DNA from: TMP-86 sp039807285
Lineage (GTDB): Bacteria; Pseudomonadota; Gammaproteobacteria; Steroidobacterales; Steroidobacteraceae
Direction of reading: 5' to 3'
Length of the DNA: 64,000 nucleotides
Assembly (NCBI GenBank): GCA_044226785.1
Contig: JBGAGK010000008.1
Location: 1-64,000 of the forward strand
The position numbers were made by a program, and so were the translations under genes. How positions within the stretch are numbered: the stretch's first letter is position 1; every line of letters begins with the position of its first letter. Shown one piece after another: positions 1 through 7,148 of this stretch. The notes under the pieces are model-generated. The model had not been told where the DNA came from, ran no database searches, and saw only the letters and a program-made list of their open reading frames with translations.

Positions 1-2
1 AG

Positions 3-407
3 CGCGTGTTCAGCATCCAGATCAACATCTGCACTGGCTGCGGCGGGAAGCTTCGGGTGATCGCCAGCATCGAGGAGCCGGAAGTGATTGCGAGGATTCT
101 GGCGCACAATGAGAAGACCGCGCCGGATCAGCGGCGAGCCGACTTGCCCCTCGGGGCGCGGGCACCGCCCCTGGCGGACCGGGCAAGATCGTGGCGGAAC
201 AGGTTGCACAGCAAAGGTCAGGGGGTTGCAGGTGGGAGCGGCAGTTGCCGGTCTGGTCGGAGCAGGGAGTTTTGGACCGGCGCGAATAGTGACGCAAGGC
301 CGGGAAGGGGGAATTCAGGCAGGCCTCGAAGGCGAGCGGTGCCAGGGGAGTGGTTTGAATGTCCTATCCGCAGATTAGCCGTCAGCGCAGGTCTCTGTTG
401 GCGCTAG
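3..407 (+). CDS. IS91-family transposase, C-terminal end only (cut by window edge)
   Basis: Only the 3' end of this gene lies in the window. The frame is open from the first bases and contains the zinc-ribbon-like CTGCGGKLRVIASIEEPEV stretch followed by IARILAHN and then a proline-rich RAPP segment. That is how Y2-type (IS91-family) transposases normally finish: a Cys-rich motif, the 'RVIASIEDP' block, a short helix and a basic/proline tail. The tail after RAPP runs on for about 75 low-complexity residues to a stop at 405-407, longer than usual, so the last codons may be read-through of the element's terminal DNA. Whether the upstream part is intact cannot be seen. It marks the left edge as mobile-element-associated. 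The family call is inferred from remembered family motifs. Confidence 0.6.
   Translation, partial: RVFSIQINICTGCGGKLRVIASIEEPEVIARILAHNEKTAPDQRRADLPLGARAPPLADRARSWRNRLHSKGQGVAGGSGSCRSGRSREFWTGANSDARPGRGNSGRPRRRAVPGEWFECPIRRLAVSAGLCWR
300..372 (+). repeat. IS91-type terminal sequence, copy A
   Basis: This stretch after the transposase motif matches a second stretch at about 5656-5728 in the same orientation. Shared blocks are attcaggcagg, ggcgagcggt and tggtttgaa in the same order and near-identical spacing, about three quarters identical by hand alignment. It probably represents the terminal region of the IS91-like element. Confidence 0.5.
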
Positions 408-427
408 TGCACTGCATGCACTAGAAT
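398..427 (+). promoter_or_regulatory. Promoter with embedded inverted repeat for the DUF4160/DUF2442 pair
   Basis: A -35-like TTGGCG (398-403) and a -10-like TAGAAT (422-427) are 18 bp apart. The spacer holds most of a perfect 8-bp inverted repeat, ctagtgca (404-411) and tgcactag (417-424), separated by 5 bp; its right arm runs into the -10. The predicted start point is at or next to the ATG at 433, so the mRNA may be leaderless. The layout suits autorepression by a toxin-antitoxin pair. Confidence 0.4.
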
Positions 428-432
428 ATTCC

Positions 433-681
433 ATGCCTGCGGTGAAGCGCTTTGCCCGGTGTCGTATCGAGATGTACTTCGACGATCATCCGCCACCGCA
501 CTTTCACGTCATTACGCGCAACAACGAGCGTATTGCGGTAGTGATCGAAACACTGGCGATACAGGCGGGCGATGCCGATTCGCGCAACACGGCTGAGGAG
601 TTCGAGTGGGCACGCGATAACAAGGCGGAGTTGCGCTCGCGCTGGCAGGAGTATTCCGAGGAAGAACCTTCGCAGGAGTAA
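433..681 (+). CDS. DUF4160 protein, toxin-like partner of a two-gene module
   Basis: This 82-residue protein has the DUF4160 signature: an N-terminal MPAVKRF start, an aromatic strand RIEMYFDDH, then PPPHFHV with clustered Pro and His, followed by a short strand and a C-terminal helix rich in Glu, Asp and Arg. Members are small proteins usually paired with DUF2442 proteins and are suspected toxins; the activity is not established. No Shine-Dalgarno sequence precedes ATG 433, and a good -10 box ends 5 nt before it, so leaderless translation is likely. The next gene starts 2 nt after the stop, which indicates cotranscription. The family call is firm; the toxin role is inferred from pairing. Confidence 0.7.
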   Translation: MPAVKRFARCRIEMYFDDHPPPHFHVITRNNERIAVVIETLAIQAGDADSRNTAEEFEWARDNKAELRSRWQEYSEEEPSQE

Positions 682-683
682 CC

Positions 684-1133
684 ATGAACGACACGAAAGC
701 CGTCCGCATCGCGGGCGTGAAGTACGCAGGCGAGTTCACGTTGCGTCTGCGCTGGGCAAATGGAAAGACGATGACTGTCGATTTGCATGAGCCAGTGCAC
801 CGGCTAAAGGGGATGCACGCGTTAAGGGATAAGGCGATGTTCGCACGCGCTACGAAGGGAGAGGGCGGACACAGTGTGGTATGGCCCGGTGAAATCAACA
901 TGGGAGCGGATCGACTGTGGGAAATGACGCTCGAACAGAATGGGCATTTCGACGCGGTGGAGTTTATCCGCTGGCGTTGGCGCTATGGACTGAGCCTGAG
1001 CGATGCAGCCGAAGCACTCGGCTTGTCGCGGCGCCAAGTGGCCTATTACGCAAGCGGCGAGCGGCCAGTCCCCCGTACCGTACTTCTGGCATGTAAGGGT
1101 TGGGAAGTCGAGAGACAGGGCGCGGCAGCCTGA
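684..1133 (+). CDS. DUF2442 protein with C-terminal helix-turn-helix, antitoxin-like
   Basis: The 149-residue protein starts with a DUF2442 domain (about residues 5-80: the VKYAGEFTLRLRWANGK strand pair, then TVDLHEPVHRLKG and a GGHSVVWPG segment). It ends with a DNA-binding helix-turn-helix (about residues 100-140) with the SDAAEALGLSRRQVAYYASG core. DUF2442 proteins pair with DUF4160 partners, and the HTH version is the usual antitoxin/autorepressor form. The start ATG at 684 has a clear AGGAG 7-8 nt upstream. It probably binds the inverted repeat at 404-424 in front of the pair; that is inferred from position only. Confidence 0.7.
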   Translation: MNDTKAVRIAGVKYAGEFTLRLRWANGKTMTVDLHEPVHRLKGMHALRDKAMFARATKGEGGHSVVWPGEINMGADRLWEMTLEQNGHFDAVEFIRWRWRYGLSLSDAAEALGLSRRQVAYYASGERPVPRTVLLACKGWEVERQGAAA

Positions 1134-1219
1134 AGGTTGTCGCCGCCGTAGCCGACATTTGGCGAGTTGCACGTTGGTGCCTGATAGCCCCTGGCCTTCA
1201 GCGACCGGCACGGCACGAG

Positions 1220-1358
1220 GCACGTCCATGCGTGCGCTGCGCCAGCCCCCATACCGGTAATACCCGATGGCCAGCGCCACGGATGCGATCGATGCCAGCG
1301 GGAAACTCGCCCACAGCCCCTTGAGGCCGAAGTCCGGCTGCAGCACCCTTGTCGGCGG
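1220..1358 (-). pseudogene. Remnant of a MATE-family efflux transporter C-terminus
   Basis: On the minus strand a run of about 40 codons reads DFGLKGLWASFPLASIAS, then about ten hydrophobic residues and a YYRYGGWRSARM ending. This is the typical last membrane helix and basic tail of a MATE/NorM exporter. The frame is blocked upstream by a stop at 1359-1361 and nothing else of a transporter is present, so it is a truncated fragment. It sits between two toxin-antitoxin-like loci, consistent with rearrangement beside the IS91 remnant. The rest of 1134-1430 shows no gene. The identification rests on motif resemblance only. Confidence 0.4.
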
Positions 1359-1430
1359 TTATTACTCGACGCGGAGAAATCATTCGACTGATTTCTGTCA
1401 GGCGATCTCGAGATGAAGAGGTGGAGATTC

Positions 1431-1670
1431 ATGAAAGCGAAGGTCTTTGATCGTAAATTCGACGCTGCCGGGAAGATTTTTGACCAGCTTGATCTGAGCA
1501 AGGCGCGGCGCGTCGGCACAGACGCGAAGCGGGTCAATGTGGACTTCCCCGCCTGGATGGTGGATTCCCTCGATCGTGAGGCGCGTCGACTGGGCGTGAC
1601 ACGGCAGTCTTTGATCAAGCTGTGGCTTGCCGACAGACTCGGTCAGCCGGCTGTTGCCGCAAAGAGATAG
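1431..1670 (+). CDS. BrnA/CopG-like ribbon-helix-helix antitoxin (toxin not found)
   Basis: This 79-residue protein is typical of BrnA-like antitoxins: an MKAKVFDRKFD start, then LDLSKARR, then a ribbon-helix-helix domain with RVNVDFPAWMVDSLDREA and LGVTRQSLIKLWLADRL. ATG 1431 is preferred over the in-frame ATG at 1413 because family members begin with MKAK-type sequence and GGTGGAG lies just upstream of 1431. In brnTA loci the toxin gene normally precedes the antitoxin, but upstream here is only the MATE remnant, so the antitoxin seems orphaned. It could act as a solitary repressor or protect against a toxin encoded elsewhere. Confidence 0.7.
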   Translation: MKAKVFDRKFDAAGKIFDQLDLSKARRVGTDAKRVNVDFPAWMVDSLDREARRLGVTRQSLIKLWLADRLGQPAVAAKR

Positions 1671-1703
1671 AGGGCGGATCGCCGAATTTCCAAGGTGACT
1701 CCA

Positions 1704-1943
1704 ATGATGAACGGGCGTACATTTCCGCTGAAGCTTCCCAATTCCGTCAAGAATGCGGCCGCCAGGTTTGCGAAAGTGGACGGTGTATCGCTCAACCAAG
1801 TCATCGCGGCAGCCGTCGCGGAGAAAGCAGGCACTTCGCAGGCTGCGCGAGTGTTCTTGCCGGAGCGGCTCGAAACCCGGCGCCGAAAGACGCAACAGGA
1901 CTTCGCCAAAAAACACGATGGTAGCCATTTCCGCTTGCGCTAA
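1704..1943 (+). CDS. Small Arc/HicB-like ribbon-helix-helix protein
   Basis: The 79-residue protein has a strand (TFPLKLPNSVKN), a helix, and the DGVSLNQVIAAAVAEK helix typical of antitoxins of the Arc/MetJ fold. It ends with a basic, Gln-rich tail (RRRKTQQDFAKKHDG). I start it at ATG 1704 because AAGGTG at 1692-1697 is well placed for it; a GTG at 1695 is in frame but overlaps that signal. It follows the BrnA-like gene by 33 nt. No toxin-like gene adjoins it, since the next gene is a transporter. A role in DNA binding is inferred from the fold. Confidence 0.55.
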   Translation: MMNGRTFPLKLPNSVKNAAARFAKVDGVSLNQVIAAAVAEKAGTSQAARVFLPERLETRRRKTQQDFAKKHDGSHFRLR

Positions 1944-2083
1944 TGCGTGTGCGGCCCGCCATGCAAGCCGCCTTTACATCAGATCCGCTCATGACCCGGA
2001 TTAGCAGGCGTGTGGTTGCCGCCGGGGCTGGCCCCTGTAGTATCGGAGCCGGGCAATCGGATCCGGATCACCGGGGAGCGGGG

Positions 2084-3226
2084 ATGAGTCATATTGCGTC
2101 CAATGACGTGCTGGGCATGCTGGCGGTCGTGCTGTGCCTGGTGTGGCTCGGATTCCTGACCGATGTCTCGCGCTTTGGCAGGGCGGTCCCGGGTGTGGTG
2201 GTGGTGCTGTCTCTGGGTGCGCTGCTGTCGAATGCGCATGTCACGCCCTTCTCGTCCACCGTGTCCGATTTCATCGGGCAGTACGTGGTGGCTGCCGCCG
2301 TTCCATTGCTCATGATCAAGGCTGACCTGAAGCGCATCTTCATCGAAAGCGGCCGGGTCATGCTGGCCTTTGGCGCCGCCTGCGTCGGCGTGGTGAGCGG
2401 CGTGCTGGCCGGCTTTTTTCTGCTCGCGCCCTGGCATGTGAGTCCCGAGGTGGCCGGGATGTACACCGGTGGCTTCATCGGCGGCACCATCAGCATGGTG
2501 GCGGTTGCCAATGCAGTGAACATGAGCGCAACGGACATCTCGGTGGCCACAGGTGCCAGCATGATCCCCAGCGTCCTGGGCCTGATGGCGTTGGTCTCGA
2601 TTCCCAACCTGAAGTGGGTGCAGCGGCAGTTCCCGGTGGTGCGGGACCTGGGTGAGTCGAATGTCACCAATCCATTTGCGGTCACGCCGGAATTCCGGCT
2701 CACGCATATCAGCGGGGCGCTCGCCCTGAGTCTGACGCTGTGCGCGATGGCAAAGCTCCTGGCCGATGCCGTGAGCAGATGGACCGGCCATGATCAAAGC
2801 CAGTTCCGCATCCTGTACGTGACCCTGCTGACCGTGCTTGCAGCGAACCTGTTTCCGAAACAGATGAACCGGCTGAGAGGCGAATTCGAACTCGGCATGT
2901 TCTTCATGTACCTGTTCTTCGCCATGATCGGACTTGGAACGAACATGACCAGCTTTCTGGACCACGCCCTGAGCCTGTTCTTCTATGTCATTCTCCTGCT
3001 TGCCCTGGGCATCGCGATCACACTGGTGTTGAGCCGGTTCCTGCGGCTGAGCCTGCCCGAGGCCATTACCGGCTGCGGGTCCGCCATCGTCGGTCCCGCC
3101 GCGACGGTGGCGGTGGTCGCCGGCAAGGGCTGGCACGCCATGGTGACACCGGCGGTGATGATCGGCATCGTGTGTCACGTGGTGGGAAATTTCGTCGGGA
3201 TTGCCGTGACACAGGTGTTGCGATGA
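2084..3226 (+). CDS. DUF819-family membrane transporter
   Basis: This 380-residue protein is very hydrophobic, with about ten membrane segments from LGMLAVVLCLVWLGFL at the N-terminus to a final segment ending VGIAVTQVLR. The conserved glycine-rich GMYTGGFIGGTISMVAVANA and the late ITGCGSAIVGPAATVAVV loop identify DUF819 (YjcL-like), a family of putative carriers with unknown substrate. ATG 2084 follows a GGGAGCGGGG ribosome-binding region; the frame stays open upstream to 1943 but that part is not protein-like. Its stop overlaps the start of the KDPG aldolase gene (ATGA), so they are translationally coupled. A sugar-acid or related substrate is a reasonable inference. Confidence 0.75.
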   Translation: MSHIASNDVLGMLAVVLCLVWLGFLTDVSRFGRAVPGVVVVLSLGALLSNAHVTPFSSTVSDFIGQYVVAAAVPLLMIKADLKRIFIESGRVMLAFGAACVGVVSGVLAGFFLLAPWHVSPEVAGMYTGGFIGGTISMVAVANAVNMSATDISVATGASMIPSVLGLMALVSIPNLKWVQRQFPVVRDLGESNVTNPFAVTPEFRLTHISGALALSLTLCAMAKLLADAVSRWTGHDQSQFRILYVTLLTVLAANLFPKQMNRLRGEFELGMFFMYLFFAMIGLGTNMTSFLDHALSLFFYVILLLALGIAITLVLSRFLRLSLPEAITGCGSAIVGPAATVAVVAGKGWHAMVTPAVMIGIVCHVVGNFVGIAVTQVLR

Positions 3227-3861
3227 ATCCGGATCTGCCGCGGTTCCTGACGCTCTCGCCGGTCATCCCGGTCGTGACCTTGCGGGATGCGCGGATTGCC
3301 AGCGAGGTTGCGCGCGCCCTGTTTCGGGGCGGGATTGGCGTGATCGAAGTGACCCTGCGGCATGCCGAGGGGCTGAAGGCCATCGCGGCCATATCAAGAG
3401 GCGTCCCGGAAATGCTGGTGGGTGCAGGCACGGTGCTGTCGGCGGAAGATCTGCGGGGAGCGGTGCAGGCTGGCGCGGGTTTCGCCGTGTCTCCGGGCTC
3501 GACCGCCGGGCTCAGAGCCGCGGCCCGCGAAGCATCCATCCCCTGGCTTCCGGCCGTCGCGACGCCTTCGGAGTTGATGGAAGGCCTTGCGGCCGGGTAC
3601 CGGAACTTCAAGTTCTTTCCCGCGACTGCAGCGGGTGGCATCGCCATGCTGCAGTCCCTGCAGGCGCCATTTCCAGAGGTGAAATTCTGCGCCACGGGCG
3701 GCATCGATGCGAGCAACGCCCGCGACTTCCTCCGTCTGACCAATGTGGTCTGTATCGGTGGGTCCTGGCTGGTGCCGCGAGATGCACTCGAACGGCGGGA
3801 TTTCGCAAGGATCGAGGCGCTTGCATCGGCCGCAGCGACGTTGCGCGAGGCCGCCGGGTGA
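3223..3861 (+). CDS. eda: 2-keto-3-deoxy-6-phosphogluconate (KDPG/KHG) aldolase
   Basis: The 212-residue class I aldolase cleaves KDPG to pyruvate and glyceraldehyde 3-phosphate in the Entner-Doudoroff pathway, or the related keto-hydroxyglutarate. Visible motifs are the N-terminal VIPVVTLRDA, the active-site Glu in GVIEVTLR, MLVGAGTVLS, the Schiff-base Lys in YRNFKFFPA, and the phosphate-binding FCATGGID with CIGGSWLVP. Length is normal for the family. ATG 3223 overlaps the stop of the DUF819 gene, giving a two-gene operon for uptake and cleavage of a sugar-acid derivative. Substrate specificity among KDPG-type aldolases cannot be read from sequence. Confidence 0.85.
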   Translation: MNPDLPRFLTLSPVIPVVTLRDARIASEVARALFRGGIGVIEVTLRHAEGLKAIAAISRGVPEMLVGAGTVLSAEDLRGAVQAGAGFAVSPGSTAGLRAAAREASIPWLPAVATPSELMEGLAAGYRNFKFFPATAAGGIAMLQSLQAPFPEVKFCATGGIDASNARDFLRLTNVVCIGGSWLVPRDALERRDFARIEALASAAATLREAAG

Positions 3862-3974
3862 TCCTCGATCCGGCTTCGCCGCCCCGGGTTGCGCTGCCAG
3901 GAACTTCGCGGCGTGGTGGTATTTATGTTGATTATTCGAATTAATCCATAATTATCTGATATAACTAATATTAT

Positions 3975-5243
3975 TTAAGAGATCATCACACATCGGAAGT
4001 CGTTGACGTTCGTGCGCGTGGGCCCGGTGATGACCAGTGTATCGAGGGCCGAAAAAAAACCATGGGAATCGTTGCTGGCCAGATGAGCAACTGGATCCAG
4101 GCCCAGCGCGGTGGCGCGCTCTCCCGATTCCGGTCCGAACCACGCCCCCGCATTGTCCTGGGTGCCATCGATCCCGTCAGTGTCGCAGGCCAGCGCATGA
4201 ATGCCCGGAAGTTCGCGCAGGTCCGCGAACAGCGCCAACAGGTACTCGGCGCAGCGTCCTCCGCGACCGGGTCCGCGCACGGTCACCGTGCATTCGCCGC
4301 CGGACAGCAACGCGAGCGGCGCAGCACCGCAGCTGCGTCCGGCGTGGAGTTCGCGCACCCGCTTTGCATGGGCGTGCGCAGTTTCGCGCGCTTCTCCGGT
4401 TGCCTCTCCCAGGTTGATGACGCGGACTCCGGCTTTCTGAAGATGTGACGATGCCGCCTGCAGGCTCAGGCGGCTGCTGGCAATCACGCGGGCATCCACC
4501 CGCGCCCAGAACGATTCCGTGGGCTTGGGGGTCTCCGTGATGGAGCCATCAGCACCCGCCCGCAGATGCGCAAGCACGCTTGCAGGCGCATCGATCCGCC
4601 AGAGATCCAGAATCGCAAGGCAATCACCGAAGGTGGTCGTGTCCGGGCTGCAGGGTCCCGAGGCAATGGCGCTCAGGTCATCTCCAGGTACGTCGGAAAC
4701 GACCAGGGCGCGTATCCGGGCGGCGGTGGACGCCGCAAGCTTCCCACCCTGGGTGCGCGACAAGTGCTTTCGCAGCGTGTTCATCTCGCCGATGGGGACG
4801 CCTCCCCGCAGCAGGCTGCGCATGAGGCGCTGGTAGTCCACGAGCGTGATGCCATCCTCCGGCCAGCTCATGAGGCTCGATCCGCCACCTGACCACAGCG
4901 CGAGCAGGGTATCGGTGCTGCCCAGACTGCGGGCGATGGACATCATCCTCGCACCCGCCGCCAGCGAGGCCTGATCGGGCACCGGATGCCCGGCTTCCAG
5001 GACCTCGATGCGGTGGGTCGGTACGGTGTGCCCGTGGCGCGTCACCACGGCGCCACCCAACGAGGCCGTATCGGCCCAGACCGATTCCACGGCCGCGGCC
5101 ATCGATGCCGCTGCCTTGCCCGCGCCGACCACGGTCGCCGCCGAACGTGGCAGGTCCTGGATGTGGGCCGGAACCACTCGCATCGGATCGGCCGCGCGCA
5201 CGGCGACGCGGAAGCTGTCCATCAGGAGTTGGCGTGGATCCAT
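3975..5243 (-). CDS. Glycerate 2-kinase (MOFRL/GckA type)
   Basis: This 422-residue protein belongs to the DUF4147-MOFRL glycerate kinases, which phosphorylate D-glycerate to 2-phosphoglycerate. Motifs in order: VVGAGKAAASMA near residue 40, GHPVPDQ, ALWSGGGSSLMSWP (nucleotide/glycerate binding), HLSRTQGGKLA, VVSDVPGDDLSAIASGP, and the C-terminal MOFRL part with LLSGGECTVTV and ACDTDGIDGTQDNAGAW. Start ATG 5243 gives the canonical N-terminus (MDPRQLLMDSF). It converges with the aldolase gene, with an AT-rich 113-bp gap between them and no obvious terminator hairpin. Together with the aldolase it suggests a small sugar-acid catabolic island. Confidence 0.85.
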   Translation of the reverse strand: MDPRQLLMDSFRVAVRAADPMRVVPAHIQDLPRSAATVVGAGKAAASMAAAVESVWADTASLGGAVVTRHGHTVPTHRIEVLEAGHPVPDQASLAAGARMMSIARSLGSTDTLLALWSGGGSSLMSWPEDGITLVDYQRLMRSLLRGGVPIGEMNTLRKHLSRTQGGKLAASTAARIRALVVSDVPGDDLSAIASGPCSPDTTTFGDCLAILDLWRIDAPASVLAHLRAGADGSITETPKPTESFWARVDARVIASSRLSLQAASSHLQKAGVRVINLGEATGEARETAHAHAKRVRELHAGRSCGAAPLALLSGGECTVTVRGPGRGGRCAEYLLALFADLRELPGIHALACDTDGIDGTQDNAGAWFGPESGERATALGLDPVAHLASNDSHGFFSALDTLVITGPTRTNVNDFRCVMIS

Positions 5244-5308
5244 GCAGGCAGTTTTCCCGGGAGGTTTTCCCTGTCGTGACACACGGCGTCTGAATACAAT
5301 AGCCTCTC

Positions 5309-5629
5309 ATGATGACCGAAATCCGCACCCCTGCAGTTGCCGACGTCTACGCGGCGGACACGGCCACGGCAGTGCACGCCACGGCCGGCGTGGTGTATGC
5401 ATTTGACATCCTTGCCGATATCGAGCCGGATGCGCTGGCCCGCATTGCCGGTGTCTGCGTGGTAGCCAACGTCGCTCCACGCCACATGAACCTGGTGCGC
5501 GTGGCCGATCAGATCCAGGTGCATATCGAACTCTGCGGCATCACCACTGCTACGGCGGATTCCATCCGGCGAAAACTGGCCCAGCTCACCTGCGTCAATT
5601 CGGTTGTCCTGACTGCACTGCACGCGTGA
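5309..5629 (+). CDS. Small ACT-like protein of unknown function
   Basis: The 106-residue protein has no motif I can name with confidence. Its pattern (strand VYAFDILADI, helix EPDALARIAGVC, strands ANVAPRHMNLVRVADQ and IQVHIELCGI, helix TADSIRRKLAQL, strand VNSVVLTAL) fits the beta-alpha-beta-beta-alpha-beta order of ACT domains and recalls the small regulatory subunit of acetolactate synthase (IlvM). It starts at ATG 5309 (a second ATG follows directly), with a TACAAT -10-like box at 5295-5300. It is divergent from the glycerate kinase gene. An amino-acid-sensing or regulatory role is a guess. Confidence 0.45.
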   Translation: MMTEIRTPAVADVYAADTATAVHATAGVVYAFDILADIEPDALARIAGVCVVANVAPRHMNLVRVADQIQVHIELCGITTATADSIRRKLAQLTCVNSVVLTALHA

Positions 5630-5655
5630 TTGCCCCGTTCAGGCAAGTGCATTCT

Positions 5656-5728
5656 GACGGGAGGCAAGGGGATTCAGGCAGGAGCTTCCGGCGAGCGGTT
5701 GCGAGGATGTGGTTTGAAAGTACTTTGC
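5656..5728 (+). repeat. IS91-type terminal sequence, copy B
   Basis: Second copy of the sequence described at 300-372, same orientation, with the blocks attcaggcagg, ggcgagcggt and tggtttgaa. It lies in the gene-free stretch 5630-5766 between the ACT-like gene and the convergent FAD-oxidase gene. No transposase is attached here, so it is a solo terminus or remnant. Confidence 0.5.
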
Positions 5729-5766
5729 GCCCGAAAGGCAATGATTGGGTGCCGGTCAATCTTCAG

Positions 5767-7137
5767 TCACGCGAGGACTTTGCCTGGATTCATGATTTCG
5801 AGGGGATCGAGTGCCGATTTGACGCTTCGCATGAGTCCTACAGCTTCTCCAAGTTCCTGTTCGAGATAGCGGAGCTTGCCGCGCCCGATCCCGTGCTCGC
5901 CGGTGCATGTACCGTCGTGCTCGATGGCGCGCTGAACCATCCGATGGTGCAGGTGTTCGGCTGCGGCCAACTGACCGGCGTCACCTTCGCGGACGCAAAT
6001 GCCCACGTGAAAATTGCCGTCGCCGACATGTCCGAGGATGGGTGCGAACAAACCCGAAGATTCGATATCGCGCTGGGTCTCGACAATGCATGCGCTCAGC
6101 TTCGATATGGGTACACAGACGTCTGTCCACCTCTGGCGCGTACCAACGGCGTAGGATGCGACCGACAGTGCGAGCCGGTGGCGCGCCTTCCAGAGCGCCG
6201 AGCGAGACTCCGGGCTCGTCGCTGACCGGAATTCGTGCCCGCCTTGCTCGCGTGCGATCTGCTGCGCAACCGATGCCTGCTCCGCAACGGCCGCGTTCGA
6301 TCCATGGAATTCGAAGAACAGGCACGGCCCCTCGGGTAGTCCAAGACGTGAAGCCTTGTTGACGGCGCGGAGCGCTGCGGAGTCCAGGAATTCGACGCGC
6401 GCCACGGGGATGCCCAGCTGGATCAGCTGGATGACGCAGTCGATCGCACCCGACGTCGTGGCAAAGGCACAGGTGGCTGACAGAATCTGCTCTGGCAAGC
6501 CGTACAGGCGAAGCGTGAGCTCGGTGATTACACCAAGCGTACCCTCGGACCCTACAAACAGTCGCGTCAGGTCGTAGCCGGCCGCTGACTTGCGGGCACG
6601 CCTTGCGGTACGGATTATCAGACCCGTCGGTGTCACGACCTCCAGTGCGAGTACGTTCTCGCGCATGGTGCCGTATCGAACTGCATTGGTGCCAGAGGCG
6701 CGTGTCGCGGCCATGCCGCCGAGGGTCGCATTCGCACCGGGGTCGATAGGGAAGAACAGACCCGTATCGCGCAGAAACTCGTTCAGTGATTCGCGCCTCA
6801 CGCCTGGTTCCACGACCACGTCGAGGTCAGCCTCGTTGACCTTGATGATTCGGTCCATGCGAGAAAGATCCAGGGTTACGCCTCCGCGCACCGCGTGAAT
6901 GTTGCCCTCCACAGACGTGCCCGCTCCGTACGGAATGATCGGTGTACGCGTAGCCGCACAGATACGGACGATCTCCTGAACTTCTCCGACACCGGTCGCG
7001 AAGACGACGGCGTCCGGGGGCAGTGGCTCGTGATGGGATATGTCGGTGGCGTGCGCCATGCACGCACCAGACGACATCGTGAATCGCTGGCCAAGCAGTG
7101 CGCTCAGCGATGCCCTTGCAGAATCAGACAACGGCAT
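5767..7137 (-). CDS. FAD-linked oxidase of the GlcD / D-lactate dehydrogenase family
   Basis: A 456-residue flavoprotein of the FAD_binding_4 / FAD-oxidase C family, which oxidises D-2-hydroxy acids and passes electrons to a cytochrome or quinone. Visible are the FAD-binding PIIPYGAGTSVEGN and GGMAATRASGTNAVRYG, GSEGTLGVITELTLRL, and the C-terminal GHVGDGNFHVG plus GTCTGEHGIGRGK, which carry metal and substrate residues. ATG 7137 has an excellent GGAGG just upstream; the longer open frame to 7272 is not used. It is the last gene of the minus-strand cluster starting at the TetR gene (13654), 11 nt after the CapA-like gene. The physiological substrate is unknown; a hydroxy acid from the esterase or amidohydrolase step is an inference. 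Confidence 0.85.
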   Translation of the reverse strand: MPLSDSARASLSALLGQRFTMSSGACMAHATDISHHEPLPPDAVVFATGVGEVQEIVRICAATRTPIIPYGAGTSVEGNIHAVRGGVTLDLSRMDRIIKVNEADLDVVVEPGVRRESLNEFLRDTGLFFPIDPGANATLGGMAATRASGTNAVRYGTMRENVLALEVVTPTGLIIRTARRARKSAAGYDLTRLFVGSEGTLGVITELTLRLYGLPEQILSATCAFATTSGAIDCVIQLIQLGIPVARVEFLDSAALRAVNKASRLGLPEGPCLFFEFHGSNAAVAEQASVAQQIAREQGGHEFRSATSPESRSALWKARHRLALSVASYAVGTRQRWTDVCVPISKLSACIVETQRDIESSGLFAPILGHVGDGNFHVGICVREGDAGQLAAAEHLHHRMVQRAIEHDGTCTGEHGIGRGKLRYLEQELGEAVGLMRSVKSALDPLEIMNPGKVLA

Positions 7138-7148
7138 CGGTGTCCTCC

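Noticed and set aside
3862..3974. AT-rich gap with near-palindrome around ttcgaa
   Set aside because: It lies between convergent genes and shows no stable GC stem or T-run; too weak to call a terminator.
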